DNA of 64,000 nucleotides from Propionispora vibrioides (lineage in GTDB: Bacteria; Bacillota; Negativicutes; Propionisporales; Propionisporaceae). The notes below the pieces were generated by a model, which had not been told where the DNA came from, made no database searches, and saw only the letters and a list, made by a program, of their open reading frames with translations. Positions 38,643 through 47,267 of the stretch are shown here, piece after piece. Numbering within the stretch: position 1 is the stretch's first letter; every line of letters starts with the position of its first letter. The translations under genes were made by a program, and so were the position numbers. The stretch lies in the NCBI RefSeq assembly GCF_900110485.1, contig NZ_FODY01000004.1, positions 1 to 64,000 on the forward strand. The letters run 5' to 3'.

Positions 38643-39284
38643 ATGAATACTGCTATGCTAACGCTCATCGACGCAGCAAAAGAAAAAATACTTGCGCAAA
38701 AGGAATGGCTGACCTCGCTGGACGCCGCCATCGGCGACGGCGATCACGGCATCAATATGGCCCGCGGCTTTGAAGCGGTAGCAACCAAAGTCCGGACTTT
38801 GCCACCGGAAGCCGAACTGCCGGCTATCTTAAAAACGGTAGGAATGACGCTAATTTCCACCGTAGGCGGCGCATCCGGCCCGCTGTACGGCACAGCCTTT
38901 TTACGGGCGGCCGATCAGGCATCCAAAAGCGCCGGCCTGCCCGCCGCTGCTCTCCTCGGCAATATATTAGCCGGGGCACTGCAGGGAATCAAGGACCGCG
39001 GCAAGGCCACAACCGGCGAAAAGACAATGGTCGATGCGCTGGAGCCGGCCTGCGTGGCCTACGACAGAGGCCTGACCGAAGGGAAAACTCTGCCTGTTTG
39101 CCTGGAAATGGCTTGCGAGGCCGCCCGCCAGGGCGTGGAGTACACCAAAACCATCATTGCCACTAAAGGACGGGCCAGCTATCTTGGCGAACGCAGCCTG
39201 GGACATCAGGATCCGGGAGCCACCTCCCTCTGCCTGCTCCTGGAAACACTGTCCGACTTTGTAAACCGGCAGGAGGTAAAATAA
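38643..39284 (+). CDS. dhaL: PTS-dependent dihydroxyacetone kinase, ADP-binding subunit DhaL
   Basis: DhaL keeps a tightly bound ADP that is phosphorylated by DhaM and hands the phosphate to DhaK-bound substrate. The 213-aa protein is an eight-helix barrel member, with the Mg/ADP-binding SLDAAIGDGDHGINMARGF near residue 25, the VGGASGPLYGTAF loop near 80, and SYLGERSLGHQDPGA near the C-terminus. A start at 38613 in the same frame would overlap dhaK; ATG at 38643 has AAAGGAGG upstream and is used. Confidence 0.95.
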   Translation: MNTAMLTLIDAAKEKILAQKEWLTSLDAAIGDGDHGINMARGFEAVATKVRTLPPEAELPAILKTVGMTLISTVGGASGPLYGTAFLRAADQASKSAGLPAAALLGNILAGALQGIKDRGKATTGEKTMVDALEPACVAYDRGLTEGKTLPVCLEMACEAARQGVEYTKTIIATKGRASYLGERSLGHQDPGATSLCLLLETLSDFVNRQEVK

Positions 39285-39285
39285 T

Positions 39286-39681
39286 TTGGTAGGGTTAGTA
39301 ATCGTGTCACATAGCAGTAAAATTGCGGCGGGAACTTGTGAAATGGCCTATCAGATGGCTAATCCCGAGCAAAAAATCATCGCCGCCGGCGGTACGGCCG
39401 ACGATGGCATCGGCACCGATGCTGTAAAAATCGCTGCCGCCATTGAAGCTGCCGACGATGGCAGCGGCGTTTTGATTACCGTTGACCTGGGCAGCGCCGT
39501 CTTATCGGCAGAAACAGCCCTGGAACTCATTCCCGAAGAGATTAAGGCGCGGGTTAAAATTGCCAACGCCCCGCTCGTGGAAGGGTCAATCACCGCCGCC
39601 ATTCAGGCCTCGCTGGGTGTATCGCTGGAAGAGGTATGCCAAACAGCCGAAGACGCCCGCCAATTGCAAAAGTTTTCCTAA
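39286..39681 (+). CDS. dhaM: PTS-dependent dihydroxyacetone kinase, phosphotransferase subunit DhaM
   Basis: DhaM passes phosphate from HPr to the ADP of DhaL. The 131-aa protein is only the EIIA-mannose-like domain, with the active His in GLVIVSHSSKIAAG near residue 9 and GVLITVDLGSAVLSAE near 68. It lacks the HPr and EI-like domains of E. coli DhaM, as is usual in Firmicutes. The start is TTG at 39286, one base after the dhaL stop codon, with AGGAGG ten bases upstream. A strong terminator follows. Confidence 0.95.
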   Translation: MVGLVIVSHSSKIAAGTCEMAYQMANPEQKIIAAGGTADDGIGTDAVKIAAAIEAADDGSGVLITVDLGSAVLSAETALELIPEEIKARVKIANAPLVEGSITAAIQASLGVSLEEVCQTAEDARQLQKFS

Positions 39682-39690
39682 TGATTCAAT

Positions 39691-39737
39691 AAAAACAACA
39701 AAGGCTTCGCCTAACCGGCGAGGCCTTTGTTGTTTTT
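39691..39737 (+). terminator. Terminator of dhaKLM
   Basis: AAAAACAACAAAGGC pairs with GCCTTTGTTGTTTTT with an inner CGCC/GGCG stem, ten bases past the dhaM stop codon, followed by a T run. Confidence 0.9.
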
Positions 39738-40068
39738 ATTCCATGTATCCCAGGCTTTTGAAAGAGAGTCTGCCACATATCTCATTTTTTGTATGTCTAG
39801 CGGCAATAACCTGACCTCCTTTTGGCATTGCCCCAAAAGGAGCAAAAGGGCTAGGCCTGTCCTCCAACATACTTGAAAAATTGCCATCTTCCTAAAATCC
39901 GTAAACTCGCTTCGCTCAAACAAACGGATTTCTTAACGGAAGCTGGCAGTTTTTCATCCTACGGAACGTATGTTTCCGGAAAAGGCCGAACGGGGAAACG
40001 AAAGATCCTCCCACCATTTCCTATCATGACAGTTCCTCATTTATTTCCCTAGCAAATTTAGTAAACTC
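39738..40068. other. Gap with repeat-like sequence, no gene
   Basis: About 330 bases between dhaM and ilvB. It contains TTTTGGCATTGCCCCAAAAGGAG (partly self-complementary) and AAATCCGT/ACGGATTT arms at 39893-39932 around CTCGCTTCGCTC. An open frame on the minus strand at 39711-39923 (beginning MFERSEF) arises from this palindrome-rich sequence and has no ribosome binding site; I do not regard it as a gene. It looks like a dispersed palindromic repeat. Confidence 0.4.
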
Positions 40069-41736
40069 TTATTCTAACTCAATATAATTATTCAACGTTG
40101 AACCCGGCATGGCCATGGGGGTGACGAAATCTGTCTTTGCTACATTAGCCACGATGACATGGGGCCGCTGGGAAGCCAGCGCCTGGGCAAAGGCTCCTTT
40201 AAATTCCTGCGCCGTATTGACCGCCACACTGTCGACGCCAAAGCTTTTGGCATACAGCGTAAAATCGACTGTGGGCGGCAAACAGCAGGCAGAATACCGC
40301 TTATTATACAGCGCATGCTGCATCTGACGGATCATTCCCAGCCCGCTATTATTGATAATGACGGAAATAATCGGCAAACAGTGGGCGGCAATAGTATACA
40401 GTTCATTGCCGGTCATCTTCATTCCACCGTCGCCGGCAATATGGATAACCCGCTTGCCGGGAGCAGCAAACTGGGCCCCCATGGCGGCAGGCAAACCGTA
40501 GCCCATAGCACCCAGTCCGCCCGAGGTCAGCCAGGTCCGCGGCTTTTCCAGTTTCAGGTGCTGCGCCGCCCACATCTGATGCTGTCCTACATCGGTGGCA
40601 AAGACAAATTCCTGACCGGCCGTTTCTTCCGCCATATGCTGCATAATCCAGGGCGCATTCAGACTGGCTTCGGAATACACGGGAGCAAATTCCTCCTGCC
40701 AGGACCGGATGGTATTGAGCCATTTATCCACCGGTCCCGGCTGGGCATACTCGGTAATACAGCTTAGTATTTTTTTCAGATCGCCTGGCAGGCCGATATG
40801 GGTCATGACATTTTTATCAATTTCCGCCGGATCCACGTCAATGTGAATTACGCTTTTCTGCTCACCGTACCGCCGGCGATCACCGGTCACCCGGTCGCTG
40901 AAACGACAGCCGACAGCCAGAATGGTATCGGCATAATGGATGGTACTATTGGCCGCCTTATGGCCATGGAGCCCGGTCAGCCCCAAAAAGCGTGGATGGG
41001 AAGCCGGAAAAGCACCCAAGCCCATTAAGGTGCTTACCACCGGCAACCGACACTTTTCCGCCAGTGCCAGCACTTCGGCGCCCGCTTCTGCCTGGATGAC
41101 GCCGCCGCCGACAATAATAACCGGCCGCCGGGCCTCCTGAATGATGTCACCGGCTTCCCGGAACTCTCTTTCCATCCCGCCGGGAACCTGCCACTCACGG
41201 CCAGGGGACGGCGGGGCTTCGTAAAAATCCAGTTTGGCGCTCTGGATGTCGCGGGGAATATCAACCAGCACGGGACCCGGCCGGCCGCCGCGGGCGATAT
41301 GGAAAGCGTACCGGATGATCTCCGGCAGCTTCTGCACGTCTTTGACCTGAAAATTATGCTTGGTTATCGCCATGGTCATACCAACAATATCAATTTCCTG
41401 AAAGGCATCCTGGCCGATCACGCCGGTCGCCACCTGACCGGTGATGGCTACTACCGGAATCGAGTCCATATAGGCTGCGGCCAGACCGGTAATCAAATTG
41501 GTCGCCCCCGGCCCGGAGGTGGCAATACATACACCCACCCGGCCGCTGGCCCGTGCATACCCGTCGGCAGCATGGGCGGCTCCCTGTTCATGAACGGTAA
41601 GCACATGTTTCAGGGCAGGAGTATCGCAGAGAGCGTCATACAGCGGGAGCACCGTTCCTCCCGGATAACCGAATACCGTATCCACCCCTTGTTCCAATAA
41701 GCATCTAATAACTGCCTCTGCACCGGATATTTTCAT
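40069..41736 (-). CDS. ilvB: Acetolactate synthase, large catalytic subunit
   Basis: Thiamine-diphosphate enzyme that makes acetolactate for valine and leucine and acetohydroxybutyrate for isoleucine. The 555-aa protein has VFGYPGGTVLPLYDAL and the catalytic Glu in TVHEQGAAHAADGYARA near residue 48, the FAD/middle domain, and the C-terminal ThDP site GDGGMKMTGNELYT...NNSGLGMIRQ. ATG at 41736 has GGGGGGA upstream; an in-frame start at 41802 lacks one. It is the last gene of ilvN-ilvC-leuA-ilvB, separated from its regulatory subunit by two genes. Confidence 0.95.
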   Translation of the reverse strand: MKISGAEAVIRCLLEQGVDTVFGYPGGTVLPLYDALCDTPALKHVLTVHEQGAAHAADGYARASGRVGVCIATSGPGATNLITGLAAAYMDSIPVVAITGQVATGVIGQDAFQEIDIVGMTMAITKHNFQVKDVQKLPEIIRYAFHIARGGRPGPVLVDIPRDIQSAKLDFYEAPPSPGREWQVPGGMEREFREAGDIIQEARRPVIIVGGGVIQAEAGAEVLALAEKCRLPVVSTLMGLGAFPASHPRFLGLTGLHGHKAANSTIHYADTILAVGCRFSDRVTGDRRRYGEQKSVIHIDVDPAEIDKNVMTHIGLPGDLKKILSCITEYAQPGPVDKWLNTIRSWQEEFAPVYSEASLNAPWIMQHMAEETAGQEFVFATDVGQHQMWAAQHLKLEKPRTWLTSGGLGAMGYGLPAAMGAQFAAPGKRVIHIAGDGGMKMTGNELYTIAAHCLPIISVIINNSGLGMIRQMQHALYNKRYSACCLPPTVDFTLYAKSFGVDSVAVNTAQEFKGAFAQALASQRPHVIVANVAKTDFVTPMAMPGSTLNNYIELE

Positions 41737-41916
41737 GCCAATCCCCCCTTGCCCGTTTACAGCAAGAGACGGTTTTCCAACCGCCTCTTTTTCAACTTGC
41801 ATCCGGCCCTTACGGCGCCATCGGCAAGCTGTTGTCGTTCTTATTTCTAGCCGGATAGCTGTCCGGTCAGACCAAACGCGGCGTTGCGTTGTTTTTGTCT
41901 CGTTTGCTGTCAGTGA

Positions 41917-43467
41917 CTACCGTATACCGGTTTCGTTACTTGTCTCCGGCACACCGCAAACAGCCAGCATTTTGTTGATGGCACCGACATAAGCCTTGGC
42001 GCTGGCCTCAATGACATCCGTGCTTAAACCCCGGCCGCTGAATGAACGGCCATCGCATTCCACCCAGACAATAGCTTCGCCCAGGGCATCTTCGCCGGAA
42101 GTAACGGCTTTAATAGTATAGTCCTGCAGGCTTACCTTAAAACCTACGGCTGCCTCGATAGCTTTAAACGTCGCATCGACCGGTCCATCACCGCAACTGG
42201 CGTGTTCGACCACACCATTGCTGGTTTCCAGCCGCACCGTTGCCGTAGCCAGCATCTGATTGCCGCTGACCACATGGTGATAAGACAGGCGGTACCATTC
42301 GGGTTTTAAGCTCACTTTTTCATTGACCAGCGCTTCAATATCACGGTCAAACACCATCTTTTTGCGGTCGGCCAGCTCTTTGAAACGGACGAACAGCATA
42401 TTGACGGTATCACTGTCCAGTTCAAAGCCCAATTCTTTCAACCGGTCCTCAAAGGCGTGACGGCCCGAATGCTTGCCCAGCACAATGGCGTTACGGCTGA
42501 TACCGACCGTTTCAGGTCGCATGATTTCATAAGTAAGCGAATTGTTGAGCACGCCATGCTGATGAATCCCCGATTCATGGGCAAAAGCGTTTTCGCCGAC
42601 AACCGCCTTATTGGGCGGCACGGAAATACCCGCCAGGGTGCTGACCAACCGTGAGGTGCGGTAAATCTGCGTTGTGTCGATCCGCGTCTCGGCCTTGTAA
42701 AATTCCTTGCGGGTGTGCAGGGCCATCACAATTTCCTCCAGCGAGGCATTGCCGGCCCGTTCGCCCAGTCCGTTCATGGCACATTCCACCTGGGTAGCGC
42801 CATTTTCGATGGCCGCCAGTGAATTGGCTACTGACATGCCTAAATCATCATGACAGTGAACACTGATGGCTGCCCGGTGAATATTGGGGACATGGTCGCG
42901 GATGTATTTTATGAGCGCGCCGAATTCGCTGGGCGAAGTGTAGCCCACTGTATCGGGAACATTGATGGTGCTGGCGCCGGCGTCGATGACCGCCGTATAA
43001 ATTTGGCACAAAAAGTCCCAATCGGAACGGGAAGCGTCTTCTGCCGAAAACTCAACATCCTCCACAAACTTCCGGGCATAGCGTACAGCCTCTTCGGCTC
43101 TGGCCAATACCTGTTCCCGGCTCATCTTTAATTTATACTCCATGTGAATGTCGCTGGTGGCAATAAAGGTATGAATCCGGGGCCGTTCAGCCTGCTTCAG
43201 TGCGTTCACCGCGGCATCAATGTCTTTCTGCCCGGCCCGGGCCAGTCCGGCAATCGTCGGTCCGCCTTTTATTTTGGCGGCAACCTGACTGACTGCGGCA
43301 AAATCACCGGGGGAAGCGATAGGAAAGCCCGCTTCAATAACATCCACCCGCAGTTTGGCGAGAGCCTGAGCAATCTCCAACTTTTCATCCACTTCCAGGC
43401 AGACACCCGGCGTCTGTTCCCCATCACGCAACGTGGTATCAAATATTTTTATCACGGGTATATCCAT
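41917..43467 (-). CDS. leuA: 2-isopropylmalate synthase
   Basis: First committed step of leucine synthesis: acetyl-CoA plus 2-oxoisovalerate. The 516-aa protein has the HMGL-type barrel with [19 protein letters not shown] (metal and base), the [14 protein letters not shown] metal site near residue 200 and [14 protein letters not shown], followed by the LeuA C-terminal allosteric domain (about 395-505) where leucine acts as inhibitor. ATG at 43467 is chosen for spacing from GAGAGGG; ATG at 43473 and 43497 are alternatives. leuB, leuC and leuD are not in the window. Confidence 0.95.
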   Translation of the reverse strand: MDIPVIKIFDTTLRDGEQTPGVCLEVDEKLEIAQALAKLRVDVIEAGFPIASPGDFAAVSQVAAKIKGGPTIAGLARAGQKDIDAAVNALKQAERPRIHTFIATSDIHMEYKLKMSREQVLARAEEAVRYARKFVEDVEFSAEDASRSDWDFLCQIYTAVIDAGASTINVPDTVGYTSPSEFGALIKYIRDHVPNIHRAAISVHCHDDLGMSVANSLAAIENGATQVECAMNGLGERAGNASLEEIVMALHTRKEFYKAETRIDTTQIYRTSRLVSTLAGISVPPNKAVVGENAFAHESGIHQHGVLNNSLTYEIMRPETVGISRNAIVLGKHSGRHAFEDRLKELGFELDSDTVNMLFVRFKELADRKKMVFDRDIEALVNEKVSLKPEWYRLSYHHVVSGNQMLATATVRLETSNGVVEHASCGDGPVDATFKAIEAAVGFKVSLQDYTIKAVTSGEDALGEAIVWVECDGRSFSGRGLSTDVIEASAKAYVGAINKMLAVCGVPETSNETGIR

Positions 43468-43505
43468 CTGCATCCCTCTCTTCGTTAATATATTCAAAAA
43501 TGGAA

Positions 43506-43568
43506 AGCGCCAGACGATATGAACGAAAAGTCAGCAAAGCTTCGCAGCATTCATACCGTCATGGCGCT
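43506..43568 (-). terminator. Long hairpin in the leuA leader
   Basis: AGCGCCA-GACG-TATGAA-type arms (43506-43524 and 43550-43568) pair over about 18 bp. On the minus strand the stem is followed by TTTCCATTTTTG, directly before the leuA ribosome binding site. It may reduce read-through from ilvC or act as an attenuator; no leader peptide is obvious. Confidence 0.5.
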
Positions 43569-43586
43569 ATACCGTCCTATCCGTAC

Positions 43587-43753
43587 TAGGGAACCACTGA
43601 TTTATTCACACCGCGCATCCTGGCGGATCTTTTTCCGCCTGACTGCGTCAGCAAAACCTTGAAATAGTGACCGCTATTCCTGCGGTTTAGTTCCTTGTCA
43701 GCCGAAAAAATCTCTCGCCAGGCTGGCAGGCTCATTAAATCAGCGGTTCCCTA
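43587..43753 (+). repeat. MITE-like dispersed repeat, copy 2
   Basis: Begins TAGGGAACCACTGATTTAT and ends ATTAAATCAGCGGTTCCCTA, a near-perfect terminal inverted repeat. It ends four bases before the ilvC stop codon position, inside the ilvC-leuA gap of the operon. It shares the core GTCAGCAAAACCTTGAAATA and overall about 85-90 percent identity by eye with copy 1. Confidence 0.85.
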
Positions 43754-43756
43754 ATC

Positions 43757-45254
<1,498 letters not shown>

Positions 45255-45275
45255 CGTATCCCTCCTTTTCCAATT

Positions 45276-45545
45276 AAAAAACCGCCCCTATTGACTTTCG
45301 TCAATAGGGGCGGCTAAACCGCGGTACCACCCTACACTGTACTCAAACGCCGGCTCTTACAAGCCAACTTCCGGTCAACGCCCGGCAGGCGCCTTTATCT
45401 AACCGCAATGCGGCCTCAATAAAGGAGTTCGTGGGTGAGCTATCTCAACAGGTTGCACCGGTTCACAGCAGCCACCGGCTCTCTGCAGCAAGCTTTGTTG
45501 ATTTATCCCAGTCATCACTTTTCGCCAAACCTGCCTACCTGTTAG
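45276..45545 (-). promoter_or_regulatory. T-box riboswitch leader, probably leucine-specific
   Basis: The minus strand contains the T-box AGGGTGGTACCGCGG (45318-45333) followed by a GC-rich terminator (CCGCCCCTATTGA / TCAATAGGGGCGG, 45282-45313) and a T run. Upstream lies a long stem I region. The unpaired stretch GAACTCC before the closing TTTAT of stem I suggests the specifier codon CTC (45425-45427), that is leucine. Uncharged tRNA would pair with the T-box and allow transcription of ilvN-ilvC-leuA-ilvB. The T-box is certain; the specifier is read by eye. Confidence 0.92.
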
Positions 45546-45567
45546 GCAAGTTTGTAACATTGAATAC

Positions 45568-45596
45568 ATTATCCCAGGACATGTGTCATTTGTCAA
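45568..45596 (-). promoter_or_regulatory. Promoter of the ilv-leu operon
   Basis: TTGACA (45591-45596) and GATAAT (45568-45573) are 17 bases apart on the minus strand, placing the start point near 45560, just before the T-box leader. Confidence 0.85.
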
Positions 45597-45613
45597 TACA
45601 TTTTACAAAAATT

Positions 45614-46303
45614 TTACTGTAGTTCATGCTCCCGCACCATTCCCGCCGAATCGCAGGCCACCGATTTTACACCGGGTATCGCCGCCAAATTAGCCAGTAT
45701 ACAGTTCATATTGTGTTTATCCGGCAATTGCAGCAACAGATGAAACAGCAGATGATGATTGTTTTCTTCGATCTTTATGTCACGGATGCTGACCCCATGG
45801 CAGCCAAGACAGGCCCCGATAGCACCGATCTGCTCCGGCCGGTCCTCGCTGGTGACAACTATGTTGATAAACTGCTTACTGTATAGTCTTGCCTCCATGC
45901 GGGTCAAAATAACCAAAATACTGAACACCAATACGGTAGTCATCAATGCGCTGACATAAAAACCGCCTCCCGCCGCCAGTCCCACGCCGGAAACAACCCA
46001 TAAACTGGCCGCCGTGGTTAATCCTTTGACGGTAAGTCCCTCTTTCATAATACTGCCGGCTCCCAGAAAACCGATGCCGCTCACTACCTGGGCCGCCAGC
46101 CGGGCCGGATCGGCATTGGTTTTTCCCTGGACCATTTCGTAAAGACTGATGGACAGGATCATAATCAGGCAGGACCCGATACTAACCAGCGTGTGTGTTC
46201 TAAGCCCGGCCGCCTTATGCTTGGCCTGCCGTTCATAGCCGATAATTCCTCCCAAGATGCCGGCCACCAGCAGCCGTAAGGCGATTTCACCATCTGTAAT
46301 CAC
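45614..46303 (-). CDS. MgtC/SapB family membrane protein
   Basis: The 229-aa protein has the MgtC N-terminal domain with about five hydrophobic segments: LRLLVAGILGGIIGYERQ, LRTHTLVSIGSCLIMI, ARLAAQVVSGIGFLGAGSIM and GLTTAASLWVVSGVGLAAGGGFY are the family signature blocks. A C-terminal soluble ACT-like part (about 150-229) follows. MgtC proteins act in magnesium limitation and modulate ATP synthase or other partners. The start is GTG at 46303. It stands alone between the T-box promoter and the receiver gene. The exact function is unknown. Confidence 0.92.
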   Translation of the reverse strand: MITDGEIALRLLVAGILGGIIGYERQAKHKAAGLRTHTLVSIGSCLIMILSISLYEMVQGKTNADPARLAAQVVSGIGFLGAGSIMKEGLTVKGLTTAASLWVVSGVGLAAGGGFYVSALMTTVLVFSILVILTRMEARLYSKQFINIVVTSEDRPEQIGAIGACLGCHGVSIRDIKIEENNHHLLFHLLLQLPDKHNMNCILANLAAIPGVKSVACDSAGMVREHELQ

Positions 46304-46421
46304 ACCAACCCGCCTCCCCCACCGGCCATATCCCCATTGCGGCGATAGAACCGGCTATTTTGCTTTTCTGTTACTATATACCAAATACTAAGCGAAAATA
46401 CAAGTTTTTATGCAGATATAC

Positions 46422-46477
46422 AAAAACAACAGGGTATACATAAACGTCCATCGTCTACGCATCCCCTGTTGTTTTTT
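46422..46477 (-). terminator. Terminator of the receiver/kinase operon
   Basis: AAAAACAACAGGG and CCCTGTTGTTTTT pair with a long loop that has little structure, eight bases past the stop codon at 46485. T runs lie on both sides. Confidence 0.65.
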
Positions 46478-46484
46478 ATTATTC

Positions 46485-47267
46485 TCACTTTTTCAGCAAG
46501 GTAAACTCAACCGGTCCCAGAGCAGGCACATTCCGGAAAAAACGCAAATAGTCCTGAGTGTGGCAACTGACCTGCACTTGCCGACCTGCCAGCACAAGCT
46601 TTTCCAGCAGGTCGGCAAAACCCGGCGCCACGCCGTCATTAACGGCCTGGCACTTTGTAAGATCGAGGCTGAACTGCCCGACGCCGCTGGCGGCCCGCTC
46701 CGCCATCAACCGGGACAACTCGGCAAAATCCCGCTGCATAAACTGCCGGACTACCGTGACTTTCAAGCTCTCGCCGGCCTCTTCCGAGGCAAAGGCAGCT
46801 GTATGGGGCAGGGAAATCGCCGCTAGATCCACGCCGGGCGGCAGCTTGTCCTCCGGCTCAGCCATCCGGTTGCCCAGGCGTTCGGAAACAAAATCACCGC
46901 AAGTCCGGTTTTCCAAAATATCATTGATTACACTAATCAGCCGTTCTTCTTTAAAGGGTTTAAGAATGTAGCTTTTAGCCCCGTATTGCAAGGCGTCAAA
47001 CACCTTGTGCTGCTGTCCCAGCGCACTGACAATCATCACCCGCGCTGCCGGGTCCAGGGCGACAATCTGCTTTAGCGCTTCAATGCCGTCCATCCCGGGC
47101 ATGGTAATATCCATAGTTACCAAATCCGGCCGATGCTGCCGGTAGGCTTCCACAGCCTGTACACCATTACCGGCTTCCGCCGCTACGGTATGCCCGTTTT
47201 TTTCTAACATGCCACCAATCGTTCTACGCATGATCAATGCGTCATCTACCACCAGTACTTGCGCCAT
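46485..47267 (-). CDS. Response regulator with a CheY-like receiver and a STAS-like C-terminal domain
   Basis: The 260-aa protein has a receiver domain at 1-120: acidic pair at residues 8-9 (VVDDA), phosphorylated Asp53 in TMDITMPGMDG and Lys103 in ILKPF. After a linker, residues about 165-258 look like a STAS domain (FSLDLTKCQAVNDGVAPGFADLLEKLVLAGRQVQV), which usually mediates protein contacts, not DNA binding. The output is therefore probably a protein interaction. ATG at 47267 lies inside the end of the kinase gene (26-base overlap), so the two are coupled. STAS is inferred by pattern only. Confidence 0.8.
   Translation of the reverse strand: MAQVLVVDDALIMRRTIGGMLEKNGHTVAAEAGNGVQAVEAYRQHRPDLVTMDITMPGMDGIEALKQIVALDPAARVMIVSALGQQHKVFDALQYGAKSYILKPFKEERLISVINDILENRTCGDFVSERLGNRMAEPEDKLPPGVDLAAISLPHTAAFASEEAGESLKVTVVRQFMQRDFAELSRLMAERAASGVGQFSLDLTKCQAVNDGVAPGFADLLEKLVLAGRQVQVSCHTQDYLRFFRNVPALGPVEFTLLKK

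Noticed and set aside
39711-39923. A 70-codon minus-strand frame beginning MFERSEF
   Set aside because: It arises from a palindrome-rich intergenic repeat (CGAAGCGAG type) and has no ribosome binding site.
41764-41789. Hairpin between leuA and ilvB as a terminator
   Set aside because: The stem is short and no T run follows on the transcribed minus strand, so it probably does not separate ilvB from the operon.
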